Below are positions 17,984 through 27,265 of a stretch of 64,000 nucleotides of DNA, piece after piece. The stretch covers positions 1 through 64,000 of the forward strand of contig CAYYYP010000003.1 in assembly GCA_964475985.1 (NCBI GenBank). The letters run 5' to 3'. The notes under the pieces were generated by a model. The model did no database searches, was not told where the DNA came from, and saw only the letters and a program-made list of their open reading frames with translations. Source of the stretch: CAYYYP01 sp964475985 (GTDB lineage: Bacteria > Bdellovibrionota > UBA1018 > CAYHWW01). Each line of letters starts with the position of its first letter. Positions within the stretch are counted from its first letter, which is position 1. The translations under genes and the position numbers were made by a program.

Positions 17984-18769
17984 ATGACGGAACAATATCA
18001 AATGAACGCCGATCAGAATGGACTCAAAGCGCATTACGAAAAAAAGTATTCTCTTGAAGAATCTTTTGGCACACCGTTACCCGTGGAACGAAAGAGATTT
18101 CCTAGGAATCGCGTTGAAGCCGCGATAAAATTCATGCCTGATCACTTCTCAAAAGGATCCATCCTTGAGCTCGGTGCCGGCGACGGAAGTGTAGCCTTCA
18201 ATTTGCTCGGGCAGATTCCGGGAATATCAGAGTACGTTTTAAGCGATCTCTCCAGCGCGCGCCTCAAAGGCGTCCAAAGAAATTTGCAAGATCCGCGAGT
18301 TTCTATTTTAGAGTTGAATGCTGAAAATATTCCAGAATCTGAATTTGGAAAGTACGATGCAGTCCTGATGGTTGCTCTCATTGAACACTTGGTTGATCCT
18401 ATGCGAGCCATGCAAAAAATTTGTAAGCTTCTCAGACCAGGCGGCTTCATCTACATAGATACCCCCAATATCGCGAAATATACCCGGCGTCTGAAGTTGT
18501 TCGTGGGTCGGTTTCCTTCCACCGCTTCTACGGAGGAAGGGCTTACGACCTACCAGGGTGAACCCGTGGATTTGTATGATGAAGGCCATTTGCATTATTT
18601 TACTTATGCTTCGATATCCCGAATGTTGCTGAGACGCTGCGGTTTTAAAAGAGTCAAAAAATTAGGATATTCTGTCGGGACACCTTATCTTGGTCAGGTT
18701 GTGCACGGAATATTAGCTGAAAAATGGCCTGAAATGTTTTCCGAGTTGGCGCTCATAGCCTATGTCTGA
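17984..18769 (+). CDS. Class I SAM-dependent methyltransferase
   Basis: 261 residues. SAM-binding motif I is ILELGAGDGSVAFNLL at about 59-74, motif II lies around VLSDLSSARL, and AVLMVALIEHLVDPMRAMQKICKLLRPGGF matches the common methyltransferase_11-type post-I region. No membrane segments. It overlaps the next glycosyltransferase by 8 bases and follows asnB by 21 bases, so it belongs to the same plus-strand operon. Probably O- or N-methylates a glycan or its precursor; the substrate is unknown. Confidence 0.8.
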   Translation: MTEQYQMNADQNGLKAHYEKKYSLEESFGTPLPVERKRFPRNRVEAAIKFMPDHFSKGSILELGAGDGSVAFNLLGQIPGISEYVLSDLSSARLKGVQRNLQDPRVSILELNAENIPESEFGKYDAVLMVALIEHLVDPMRAMQKICKLLRPGGFIYIDTPNIAKYTRRLKLFVGRFPSTASTEEGLTTYQGEPVDLYDEGHLHYFTYASISRMLLRRCGFKRVKKLGYSVGTPYLGQVVHGILAEKWPEMFSELALIAYV

Positions 18770-19679
18770 ATTAAATGACCTGTCTGGTTCTCCGCTGGTT
18801 TCCGTGATCGTACCTACCTACGAGCGCAAAGATTATCTTAAACGAGCGATTTTAAGTATTGGTGCCCAAACCTATCGGCCACTTGAGCTGGTGGTGATCC
18901 TCGACGGACAACCAACTTCGCCTTCGAATCAAGTGACTGCCGATGAATTGAAAAAGTGGGTGGGAGAAGGTGTCAGCATAATCATTCTGCAAAATGAATC
19001 TCCTTCGGGAGGAGCCAGGGCAAGAAACCAAGGGATTTCTAATGCGCACGGTTCCTTCGTTGCATTTCTTGATGATGACGACGCATGGCTGCCGGGAAAA
19101 ATTCAAGAGCAATTGAATGCTTTTCAGCTGAACCAAAGTTTATCGGTAGTTTCTTGTGACTACCAGGTGCTTAAGAACGAAACATTTAGCGGCGAAGTGA
19201 CGCTTTCAGAAAACAATGGCCCCAATATTAAACAGAGTCTTTTGCTGAGCAACGTATTGGGGAGCTGCTCGTTGTGCATGGTAAAGAAGTCTGAGTTGGA
19301 CGCTATCCAAGGGTTTGATGAAGAACTGCTCTCCTGCCAAGATTGGGATTTGTGGTTAAGGCTGGCTAACGGATTCGGTGGGATCTATGTGGTTCCTCAA
19401 ACCCTCACACTTTACCGCGAGCATGCTATGCCAAGGATTTCCAATGATACTTGGAAGCGAGTCAGCGGTTATTCAAGAATGGTGGTAAAACATCGTCACG
19501 AATACCCGCCCACGGTGCTGGCATTCCACACCCTCCGTATTGTTCAGACCGGTCTAAAGAGAGTGCCGACTTTATATAAGGCGTCGAGGACTTTAGGCCG
19601 CTGCATCCGATATGGCCTGGCGCTTTTCACGGGTTATCAATATAAGAATGGTGAGACGAAAGACGGAAAGGCTAAGTGA
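18762..19679 (+). CDS. Family 2 glycosyltransferase (GT-A)
   Basis: 305 residues. The N-terminal domain starts VSVIVPTYERKDYLKRAILS, contains GGARARNQGIS and the metal-binding FLDDDDAWLPGK, then QDWDLWLRLA, all standard GT2 motifs. No C-terminal membrane anchor is evident. It overlaps the preceding methyltransferase (8 bases) and lies 6 bases before the carbamoyltransferase, so it is within one operon of glycan genes. Donor and acceptor sugars are unknown. Confidence 0.87.
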   Translation: MSELNDLSGSPLVSVIVPTYERKDYLKRAILSIGAQTYRPLELVVILDGQPTSPSNQVTADELKKWVGEGVSIIILQNESPSGGARARNQGISNAHGSFVAFLDDDDAWLPGKIQEQLNAFQLNQSLSVVSCDYQVLKNETFSGEVTLSENNGPNIKQSLLLSNVLGSCSLCMVKKSELDAIQGFDEELLSCQDWDLWLRLANGFGGIYVVPQTLTLYREHAMPRISNDTWKRVSGYSRMVVKHRHEYPPTVLAFHTLRIVQTGLKRVPTLYKASRTLGRCIRYGLALFTGYQYKNGETKDGKAK

Positions 19680-19685
19680 ACCGGA

Positions 19686-21458
19686 ATGCTTTTGCTTGGG
19701 ATCAATGAAGGGTTTGATAGTTCAATCGCCATACTAAAGGACGGGCGTATCATATTTGCTTTGCAAGAGGAGCGGGTGACCCGGCTTAAAAACGGCCTAG
19801 GATTTCCTAAGCAGGCGCTAAGATTTGCGTTGAATCACCTCGCCTTAGAGCCCAAAAATTTTGATGCGGTATGTTTATCTAATTTACGTAGCCCGCTTTT
19901 GACGAAGGAAATGTTTTATGCGGATTATGACCGCATTGCCGACTCACCCCAAGGAGTGTTCGAGCTTTCAAAGCAAGCACTTCTGGGTAGTGCAAAAGGC
20001 TTGGTACCGGAAAGCCTTAAGGAAGTTCGTAGAAAACTGAAAGGTGACTATAAAAATTCCTTCATCGACACTTCGGTGGTCGCCGAAGGATTTTCAAAAA
20101 ATCAAATTCGGCGGACCGAACATCATTTCAACCATGCGGCAGCCGTCTATTATGGATTGCGCGCCGATCCTCATACGCCTCATTTAGTTATGACGCTAGA
20201 TGGGGGAGGCGACCGTTGTTGCGCCCACATTTACATCGCGGAAAAGGGTAGCATGCGTCTGATTTCGTCCACCGCAGATGGGCACTCCGTCGGAAACATT
20301 TATTCTCGAGTCACACATTTCATGGGAATGAAACCCCATGAACATGAATATAAACTCATGGGGCTTGCTGCGTACCTGAAAAGTGAATCCTACGTCAGTG
20401 ACATCTTCCGGAAGTTTCAAGGCTTTCTCGACTTGGACCCATCGGATCCTTTGAGGTTTAAATGCAAAGTGCCAGAAATGACCTATGCCATTCAGCCGCG
20501 ACTGGCCCATGATTTTAAACGCGTTCGTTTTGATAACCTCGCGGCCGGTTTGCAAATTTTCACCGAAGACCTTATGGTAAGATGGGTGCAGGCAGCGATT
20601 CAGAAAACCGGAATCAAGAAGGTGCTTGGCAGTGGTGGCGTTTTCATGAATGTGAAAGCCAACAAACGTATCGCAGAATTGCCGGAAGTGGAGTTCTTTG
20701 ACGTGTTCCCTTCCTGCGGCGATGAAACCTTACCCTTTGGGTCTACCTGGGCTTTTTACGCCGAAAATTCAAAAACATCCGGCGATGACATCGTATTTGA
20801 TACTTTTTATTTAGGTCCTGACGCGGGCTTTGATTTAGATATCGCAAAACAAAAATTCAGTACGGCACTTCATTTTGAAAAACTTCAAAATCCCGCCGAG
20901 GCGATTGCAAAACTCCTGGCCCAAGGCGAGATTGTCGGACGCTGCAGCGGACCTATGGAATTTGGGGCAAGGGCCCTAGGCAATCGATCATTGCTTGCGG
21001 ACCCATCGTTAACTGAGGTGGTGCCGGAGATTAACAAGATGATCAAGCAACGGGATTTTTGGATGCCATTTGCGCCGGCCATGTTGCGGGAAGATGCTGA
21101 AAAGTACGTTAAAATTCCGGCGTCCTTACCGGCTAAGCACGTATCACCTTACATGATGCATACATTCGATACGACGGCGAAACGCACGGAACTTACGGCC
21201 GGGACCCACCAGTATGATCATACGGCGAGGGCCCAGATGGTTTGTAAGGAAATTAATCCTGAGTTTCACGCCGTTATTAGTGCTTTTTCACGCTTGAAAA
21301 ATAAAAGTGTAGTTTTGAATACTTCATTTAACTTGCACGGCTATCCCATCGTGACGGGCGCCTGTGACGCAATTGAAGTGATGATGGGATCAACTTTAAA
21401 ATATCTTGTGATCAATGATCAGTTGGTCACAAAGAAGGACACGGGTAGCGTGAAGTGA
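19686..21458 (+). CDS. NodU/CmcH-type carbamoyltransferase
   Basis: Transfers the carbamoyl group of carbamoyl phosphate to a hydroxyl, via carbamoyl-AMP, in this family. The 590 residues show the two-domain layout: an N-terminal Kae1-like ASKHA domain with INEGFDSSIAILKDG, FALQEERVTRLK, the metal-binding E145-H146-H147-x2-H150 and LDGGGDRC, and a C-terminal YrdC-like domain with SGPMEFGARALGNRSLL and LNTSFN. Both halves are intact. It overlaps the next gene by 4 bases (GTGA), followed by an MBOAT, so it likely decorates a surface sugar with carbamoyl groups. Confidence 0.9.
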   Translation: MLLLGINEGFDSSIAILKDGRIIFALQEERVTRLKNGLGFPKQALRFALNHLALEPKNFDAVCLSNLRSPLLTKEMFYADYDRIADSPQGVFELSKQALLGSAKGLVPESLKEVRRKLKGDYKNSFIDTSVVAEGFSKNQIRRTEHHFNHAAAVYYGLRADPHTPHLVMTLDGGGDRCCAHIYIAEKGSMRLISSTADGHSVGNIYSRVTHFMGMKPHEHEYKLMGLAAYLKSESYVSDIFRKFQGFLDLDPSDPLRFKCKVPEMTYAIQPRLAHDFKRVRFDNLAAGLQIFTEDLMVRWVQAAIQKTGIKKVLGSGGVFMNVKANKRIAELPEVEFFDVFPSCGDETLPFGSTWAFYAENSKTSGDDIVFDTFYLGPDAGFDLDIAKQKFSTALHFEKLQNPAEAIAKLLAQGEIVGRCSGPMEFGARALGNRSLLADPSLTEVVPEINKMIKQRDFWMPFAPAMLREDAEKYVKIPASLPAKHVSPYMMHTFDTTAKRTELTAGTHQYDHTARAQMVCKEINPEFHAVISAFSRLKNKSVVLNTSFNLHGYPIVTGACDAIEVMMGSTLKYLVINDQLVTKKDTGSVK

Positions 21459-22621
21459 GCGCAAAAGGGCAGGCTTTGCGGTCCCTGTGCGTAGTTTCTG
21501 GAATTGCATTGGGAGTGCTTTTTTTCAATTTCCTGGCGATGTGTTTTAAAGGCATCAACGTCGCGGACATGGGGCTTGGTCGGAATACTGGCGGAAGAGA
21601 CGCGGTTTTTGAAAACCGGCTTTTGAATTGCACTGAAGTTAATTGTCTTAAAGAACTTGCGGCTTCTTTTGCGCATTTCGAGTCTGAAAAAAACGAGATC
21701 GTGCTTTGGTTCGGGAATTCCCAGCTCCACGCCATCAATTTGATAAAACCCACAGATCGATTGGCGGTAGATTTCCTGAACCAAAAAGCCCAGGCTGCTC
21801 ATTTGCCCATTAGGTATCTGCAAATTTCTATCCCCCATGCGAACTTCCATGAACACCTTGCCAATTATTTGAAGATACGTAGCTTAGGAGTGAAGCCTAA
21901 GTATCTCTTAATTGCTGCAGTTTATTATGATCTCCACAGTAGGAAACTTATGCTGCGAAACCTTACGCTCCCCAAAGCCGAGGAGAAGCGCATCGGCAGA
22001 ACCGGCGTTGTTCAACTTAGCGAGCTCATTGAAGAGAGGAATCGAGAAGAACAAAAAGCATTGCAGTTGGGTGCACACCTTCAGGAAGAAGAAACTCCTC
22101 AATCAAGGGTTGAGAAAAAAATCTTAAGCTGGCTGGAACGGCATTGGGAAGCTTACTCCTTACGTTCCGTGCTTTTGGCCCAACCCGAATTCATGGCGAA
22201 TGAACTTTTTTCTAAGTTTGTGAGGTCAGCCTTTAAGCGTCGTTCGCCTGATATTCCGAAGGAGCGACGCGAATGGAATCTTGAAGCCCTGTACTCCCTG
22301 GTTCGCATTGCGAAGGCTGACGGCGTGCGCGTGATGATTTACCGACCGCCGATCAGGCCTAACTATGAAACCTATTTAAACGTGTCCGATTATCAGGATT
22401 TTTTTGTGAAATTAAAAGCATTCGCCCAACTCGAAAAGGTAGAGCTCTTTGATTTGGAGAATTTAGTTCCTGAAGAATTTTGGGGTTTTGCTAACGGGGG
22501 CCTTCCCGATTACTTTCATTTTCAGGAAAAGGGGCATGAGCTCCTCGCCGATGCAGTCCATGAACAGATGATCCACAGTACTAGGTCACGGACCGGGAGA
22601 GGCATTCGGAATGCTCTTTAA
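21455..22621 (+). CDS. SGNH-hydrolase-like membrane-anchored protein, MBOAT partner
   Basis: 388 residues. One N-terminal membrane anchor (about 11-30) is followed by an exported domain. GNSQ with Ser89 looks like a block I nucleophile of SGNH hydrolases, and the C-terminal LPDYFHFQEKGHELLADA supplies the Asp-x-x-His-like block. Proteins of this build (compare DltD and AlgJ/AlgX) work with MBOAT acyltransferases to O-acylate exported glycans. The start is a GTG overlapping the stop of the carbamoyltransferase, and it overlaps the MBOAT gene by 11 bases, so the three are translationally linked. The catalytic assignment is by motif only. Confidence 0.65.
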   Translation: MSAKGQALRSLCVVSGIALGVLFFNFLAMCFKGINVADMGLGRNTGGRDAVFENRLLNCTEVNCLKELAASFAHFESEKNEIVLWFGNSQLHAINLIKPTDRLAVDFLNQKAQAAHLPIRYLQISIPHANFHEHLANYLKIRSLGVKPKYLLIAAVYYDLHSRKLMLRNLTLPKAEEKRIGRTGVVQLSELIEERNREEQKALQLGAHLQEEETPQSRVEKKILSWLERHWEAYSLRSVLLAQPEFMANELFSKFVRSAFKRRSPDIPKERREWNLEALYSLVRIAKADGVRVMIYRPPIRPNYETYLNVSDYQDFFVKLKAFAQLEKVELFDLENLVPEEFWGFANGGLPDYFHFQEKGHELLADAVHEQMIHSTRSRTGRGIRNAL

Positions 22622-24134
22622 CAGCTGGGGTTACATTTTCATTTACCTTTTCCTAGGAATTCCGCTTTTCTGGCTTTGTCCCCAAAGACTTCGGGTTCCT
22701 TTCATTGTCGTGGCTAGCCTTGCATTCTATAGCATGTGGCGTTGGGAGTTTAGTTTGCTCATGGTCTTTGCCGCGCTGGTGGATTTTTTTGTCGCCAGAA
22801 GAATTTATACTTCATCCTCCGATCTTTCGCGCAAATATTGGCTCTGGGTGAGCATCTTCATCAATTTGGGTATGTTGCTTTTTTTCAAATATACTTATTT
22901 TGTGTACGATAACGTCAGGATTGTGACGTCGCTCTTTGGACTTCACCTCAAATCACTGCAGGAAGTCGGAGTGCAAATCATTCTGCCATTGGGCATTTCA
23001 TTTTTCACTTTTCAAACTTTGAACTACACCATTGATGTTTACCGGAGGGTACTGGTGCCCACTCCGCACTTTTCAACTTTCCTGGCTTACGTAACATTCT
23101 GGCCCCATTTGATGGCGGGTCCCATTCTTCGGGCGTCAGAAGTTATTCCTCAATTGGAAAATGAACGCCGCCGTCGATTTGACCGCACGGCTTGGTTTGA
23201 TATTACCCAAGGACTGCAACTGGTTTGTTCTGGTTTATTTAAGAAAGTCGTGATTGCCGACAATTTGGCACCGAAAGTTGATGCCGCTTTCGCACTAAAC
23301 TCAAATTTGCTCAGCGGACTTGATGTCTGGGTGGCAGCATTTTTATTTGGTTTTCAAATCTATTTCGATTTTGCGGGGTATTCCGACATCGCCATCGGTT
23401 CGGCGCGGATGTTAGGGGTCAAAATTCCGGATAACTTCAATTGGCCCTATCTTGCAACTTCCCCCAGGGACTTTTGGAAGCGTTGGCACATCTCATTGTC
23501 CGAATGGATTCGAGATTACCTCTACCTTCCGCTCACCGGACAAAAATTCGTGCGGCACGAAGACGGCCAATCCAAAGGACTAGCCGTGGCGGTTGATGAA
23601 AAAAATTCTGGTTCTCAAACGACTTCGGCAAAAAACCGAGACCGAGCATTATTTGCGACTTGGTTCATTATGGGGCTTTGGCATGGGGCCGGGTGGAATT
23701 TCGTAATTTGGGGTCTTTACCATGCTGGATTGATTTATCTTTATCGGAGCATACGGCCGTTAAAAAATCTTGAGAATAACTATCCTTGGTTGGCGCGTAC
23801 CTTGATGTTGCCGCTCATCATGCTGGGATGGATTCCTTTTCGCAGTGAGTCCGTAACCAAAACATTTGAGATGTTTTCCATCGCACTTAACCCTATGCGC
23901 TATTCCTTAACTCACCGAGTAGTTCAGTATTATGCTTACCCTTCAGTCATGGTTTTGATTTTTGCGTCATGGGCCTGTTTTATAATTTGGTCAAAAACGT
24001 CCTACGCCTCTCAACGTGACTTGCCGCCACGCAGCCGCGAACTGGTTGCTACGGTATTTTTGATGGCCGTTGAGGTGATGTTGGTTATTGCTTATCTGAG
24101 GCCCGTTCGACAGTTTATCTACTTTCAATTTTAA
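22611..24134 (+). CDS. MBOAT family O-acyltransferase (AlgI-like)
   Basis: Polytopic inner-membrane acyltransferase, 507 residues. Family motifs: PLGISFFTFQTLNYTIDVYR near 125-145, HLMAGPILR, the DFAGYSDIAIG segment, DFWKRWHISLSEWIRDYLY, and the catalytic-His region GLWHGAGWNFVIWGLYHAG. This is the alginate O-acetylase AlgI / DltB branch. It starts within the SGNH-like gene (11-base overlap) and ends 5 bases before a GT-C-like gene. Likely moves an acyl group, probably acetyl, across the membrane for glycan O-acylation. Confidence 0.9.
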   Translation: MLFNSWGYIFIYLFLGIPLFWLCPQRLRVPFIVVASLAFYSMWRWEFSLLMVFAALVDFFVARRIYTSSSDLSRKYWLWVSIFINLGMLLFFKYTYFVYDNVRIVTSLFGLHLKSLQEVGVQIILPLGISFFTFQTLNYTIDVYRRVLVPTPHFSTFLAYVTFWPHLMAGPILRASEVIPQLENERRRRFDRTAWFDITQGLQLVCSGLFKKVVIADNLAPKVDAAFALNSNLLSGLDVWVAAFLFGFQIYFDFAGYSDIAIGSARMLGVKIPDNFNWPYLATSPRDFWKRWHISLSEWIRDYLYLPLTGQKFVRHEDGQSKGLAVAVDEKNSGSQTTSAKNRDRALFATWFIMGLWHGAGWNFVIWGLYHAGLIYLYRSIRPLKNLENNYPWLARTLMLPLIMLGWIPFRSESVTKTFEMFSIALNPMRYSLTHRVVQYYAYPSVMVLIFASWACFIIWSKTSYASQRDLPPRSRELVATVFLMAVEVMLVIAYLRPVRQFIYFQF

Positions 24135-24139
24135 AGATT

Positions 24140-25600
24140 ATGAAAATAAAAAAAATTTACAGTGTCTTCTTTTTGGCCCTTTTGGTGAGAGCCGCTTACC
24201 TTGCCTATAACGTAAGTCTCGACATCCCCCACGTCTGGTTTGAAACTACGCTGTTTAGTCTTCGTGTTGCAGAACACCTTATGGGAGTGCCAGCTTCCAT
24301 TGATTTTAGTCTTGAGCGAGCCATTCTTTGTTATAATTATGATTTTCGTGGGATGGCTTACATCCACATGCTTTTGATTTGGCTTTTTGGAAAAAGTAGC
24401 TTGAATGCCGTTACCTATATTCAGGCGGTTTTAGATTCAAGTATGGTGTTTTTTATCGCAGCGCTAGGCCAGCGTTTAGCGGGCGATAAACTAGCTAAAC
24501 TTTCGGCATTGATTTACGCTCTGTTCCCCCTTGCGATTTACATGGTGGGAACCGCCGTTTGGCATACCTGGATCAATGCAGGCATCATCGTAAGTACGTG
24601 GTGTTTTGTAGAAATGGTTTTTGAATCCATGAATCATTCACATGCAGCCTCTTCGCAGCGGCCGTCGAAGCGTTTGTTGCGTCTTGCTGCAACTGCCGCT
24701 GGGATCATGGTCATCATGCCCCATTTCCGAGTTACGACCATTTTTCTCTACGGGTTCCTTGCCGTATGGTCGTTACTTCGCTGGAAGCGTTGGAACATTG
24801 CATCGCACTCCATGAGGCCTCGTATAGGTTTGCTCGGCCTTTGTTGTCTCATTACCGCCCTAGGGTTAGCGTCGTACCTTGGGACAAATCTTCTGCTCAC
24901 GGGCTCTCGATCGGTGGGAAGGACCAGCTACGCTCATAGCTTTTTAATGGGAGTCGGCGAACGGACAAATTCCTACGCAACGGAGCACCAGTTGGACGGT
25001 TCCGATGGAAGTGTAATGCAGTACTACCTGCGAGAAACCGGAGATACCGGAAATATTGATGCGCTTTCGACTACCCGGTATAAAGAATGGACGCGAGCTA
25101 AAGTTAAGGAATTCGTTCAGACTAGACCGATGCTTTACCTTTCTCTCATTGCAAAGCGCGTTATGGAGATGTTCTTCCCAAATTTCAGGCTTACCTTGGT
25201 GGCAGATACGGAAGCGGTGGCGGCCATTGAATCGCCAGAAAAAAAGGCCCAAAGGCTCGCGATCATTCACTCGTCACTTAAGTTTAAGCCAAGCATGGAA
25301 ATTAAATTATTACAGTTGGATCCGGTTTATTTCTTCGAGTTTTGGCTCAGGATTTTTTCAGTTCTGGCGCTCTCATTTGGCTTGCTCCTCGCTTTATGGT
25401 TTGGTTCGGCGATTCAAAGATTTATTTTATTTCTTTATTTGGGTCCCTTGATTTATTTTTGCATTCTTCTGACCTGGATTCGTTTGCCTAATTACGACCA
25501 CGCCGGTGCGTGGTCCGCACTGTTGCCCGGATGTGTTTTAGGCTGGCAAATTCTCTACCAAAAAATCAAAAATAACCTTAACCACCCTCGCCAGGCTTGA
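24140..25600 (+). CDS. GT-C-like polytopic membrane protein (PMT/GT39-like), 1
   Basis: 486 residues with about 10-12 membrane segments. An acidic residue in the first loop (VSLDIPHVW) and the run GMAYIHMLLIWLFGKSSLNAV recall lipid-phosphate-sugar-dependent GT-C enzymes (GT39/ArnT/GT83-like), which use polyprenyl-phosphate sugars on the periplasmic side. Similarity is by architecture rather than a firm signature. It is the last gene of the carbamoyl/acyl operon, 5 bases after the MBOAT, and overlaps the convergent methyltransferase by 23 bases. Confidence 0.6.
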   Translation: MKIKKIYSVFFLALLVRAAYLAYNVSLDIPHVWFETTLFSLRVAEHLMGVPASIDFSLERAILCYNYDFRGMAYIHMLLIWLFGKSSLNAVTYIQAVLDSSMVFFIAALGQRLAGDKLAKLSALIYALFPLAIYMVGTAVWHTWINAGIIVSTWCFVEMVFESMNHSHAASSQRPSKRLLRLAATAAGIMVIMPHFRVTTIFLYGFLAVWSLLRWKRWNIASHSMRPRIGLLGLCCLITALGLASYLGTNLLLTGSRSVGRTSYAHSFLMGVGERTNSYATEHQLDGSDGSVMQYYLRETGDTGNIDALSTTRYKEWTRAKVKEFVQTRPMLYLSLIAKRVMEMFFPNFRLTLVADTEAVAAIESPEKKAQRLAIIHSSLKFKPSMEIKLLQLDPVYFFEFWLRIFSVLALSFGLLLALWFGSAIQRFILFLYLGPLIYFCILLTWIRLPNYDHAGAWSALLPGCVLGWQILYQKIKNNLNHPRQA

Positions 25601-26312
25601 GCCATATCGATACGATGGTTTTTCCGAACCTACGCCCAAGGCAAGGATCTAAAATTTGCGATGCGGGAACCAGAAACCGATCCCAAACCTTTATTTGACT
25701 TTTGTTGGGGTGCCCTTTTTTTAGGATCAGCCTATTTGCAAGACTCGCTATTGTACCAACACTGTCCAAATAAAACTGCTTTTCCAAGTGCATGGTTGGC
25801 GGGGAAATGCGATTAAGGCTTTTGCGATTGTAACGCCGAAAATGGCCCACAGCTGTGTCAAATTCGCTAAAGAGCCAGTCATGGGAGGGAGACAATACGA
25901 TAAGGCGACCACCGGCATTGAGGTGAGCCGCGGCATTGATGAGTTCGCTTTTATCGTCTTCAATATGTTCTAAAACATCGACGTATAAAACCGTGTCAAA
26001 AAAGTTATTGGTGGGAAGGTCCGACAAAAAACCATTTTTGGATGAGCACCCCACCGGCATTTGGTTTGAAGCAATCTTATTTACGATTTTTGCGTGTAGC
26101 GCCGCATCCGGCTCTAAGCAGAGCCAACTTGTAACTTTAGAATTCCAAAGCTGCGGTGTATTTGCACCAATCCCTGCGCCGACCTCAAGCACGTGACCAT
26201 GAATGAATGGTTTCATGAGTCGGGAATAGTAATTTTTCCAATTGAGGGCCTCCCCAAACAGCTCGAGTTCTGAGCCTACATATTTAAAGTCCTCTAGGGC
26301 GTAGTCCGTCAT
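25578..26312 (-). CDS. Class I SAM-dependent methyltransferase
   Basis: 244 residues. SAM motif I HVLEVGAGIGANTPQL at about 40-55, acidic loop LCLEPDAALHAKI, and FDTVLYVDVLEHIEDDKSELINAAAHLNAGGRLIVLSP form a complete Rossmann methyltransferase. Third gene of a minus-strand trio (GT-C-like, GT2, this gene) with 4-base overlaps at each junction, so they are translationally coupled. This trio, a GT2 of the polyprenyl-phosphate type plus a GT-C protein and a methyltransferase, suggests modification of one glycan. Its tail overlaps the convergent GT-C-like gene. Confidence 0.82.
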   Translation of the reverse strand: MTDYALEDFKYVGSELELFGEALNWKNYYSRLMKPFIHGHVLEVGAGIGANTPQLWNSKVTSWLCLEPDAALHAKIVNKIASNQMPVGCSSKNGFLSDLPTNNFFDTVLYVDVLEHIEDDKSELINAAAHLNAGGRLIVLSPSHDWLFSEFDTAVGHFRRYNRKSLNRISPPTMHLEKQFYLDSVGTIASLANRLILKKGHPNKSQIKVWDRFLVPASQILDPCLGRRFGKTIVSIWLKPGEGG

Positions 26313-27265
26313 CGTTGATCAAGCCTCCTTAGGGCTAAGCCTTGCGATTGGGAAAATATCGCGAAAAGGATTAAAAAATTCCCTAGGGTAATAAAGAGCA
26401 ACATGAACATGATGATGAGAGTCATCCAAATGAAACTTGAGAATGCGTAACCGCACATACACTGCAAAATAAGCAGGGTAATAAGTGTACATAGAGTAAG
26501 GCCAAGTAAAAATGAAAACCCGAGGATTGCACGTACGGCGATTCGATCTAAGAATGGCATGAACATCCGGATGCCATGGATAAAAAGTTTAAGGTAACCC
26601 ATCCGTGATTTGCCTGCGTAACGTTTGCCCCGATAGCAAGGCACGAGGGCTGTATCTAAGTTCAAACTCACTAAGCTTGAGGAGTAAGATAGATCAAAAT
26701 GAGGGTGGAATAAAACATTCTTCGCTAGCCAGCCTCGATAAGCGGCAAAGTTACCCGTCCTTATTAAAACCCCCGTGGCGAGTCTAAATAAAAACTTAAA
26801 CATGAAATAAAGAATTTTAAAAAACGGAGGCTCCTGGCGTTTGGTGCGTCTGGCTAATGAAATTCGCTTTAGAAGCAGCGCACTACCTTGGCCCGATTCC
26901 TTAGGAAAAAGAGGTTTAACTAACGCAGATAAATCTTCTGGTTGATCTTCTCCATCTGAATCAAGAGTGATGAGCAAGTCGGTGTCCTGGACCTGAGGTG
27001 CTAAGGTTCGTAATCCATAAACGAGCGCCCTTTGGTGCCCAAGATTAAAGGGGCAGGCAATAACTTTAATATCCGACTGCGTGAAAAGCGCCTCAATAGC
27101 TGGATCAATGCCGCCTGAGTCATCGACTACGACGTAGGTAACCGGCACATCCTTCAGAGTCGCAACGGTTTTGAGGTGGTGACAAATCTTAGCTTTCAGA
27201 ATGAGAAAAGATTCAACGTCCAAATAAACCGGAACAATAATCCAAATTTTTTCCGGAGCATTCAT
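26309..27265 (-). CDS. Family 2 glycosyltransferase with C-terminal membrane helices
   Basis: 318 residues. GT-A domain: WIIVPVYLDVESF, VVDDSGGIDPAI, FNLGHQRALVYGL, and the DxD-type LITLDSDGEDQPEDL. The C-terminus (about 235-305) has two strong membrane segments. This is the layout of polyprenyl-phosphate sugar synthases such as GtrB/DPM1-type enzymes, which make the donor for GT-C transferases; the GT-C-like gene directly upstream in the operon fits that. Four-base overlaps with both neighbours. The transferred sugar is unknown. Confidence 0.82.
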   Translation of the reverse strand: MNAPEKIWIIVPVYLDVESFLILKAKICHHLKTVATLKDVPVTYVVVDDSGGIDPAIEALFTQSDIKVIACPFNLGHQRALVYGLRTLAPQVQDTDLLITLDSDGEDQPEDLSALVKPLFPKESGQGSALLLKRISLARRTKRQEPPFFKILYFMFKFLFRLATGVLIRTGNFAAYRGWLAKNVLFHPHFDLSYSSSLVSLNLDTALVPCYRGKRYAGKSRMGYLKLFIHGIRMFMPFLDRIAVRAILGFSFLLGLTLCTLITLLILQCMCGYAFSSFIWMTLIIMFMLLFITLGNFLILFAIFSQSQGLALRRLDQR

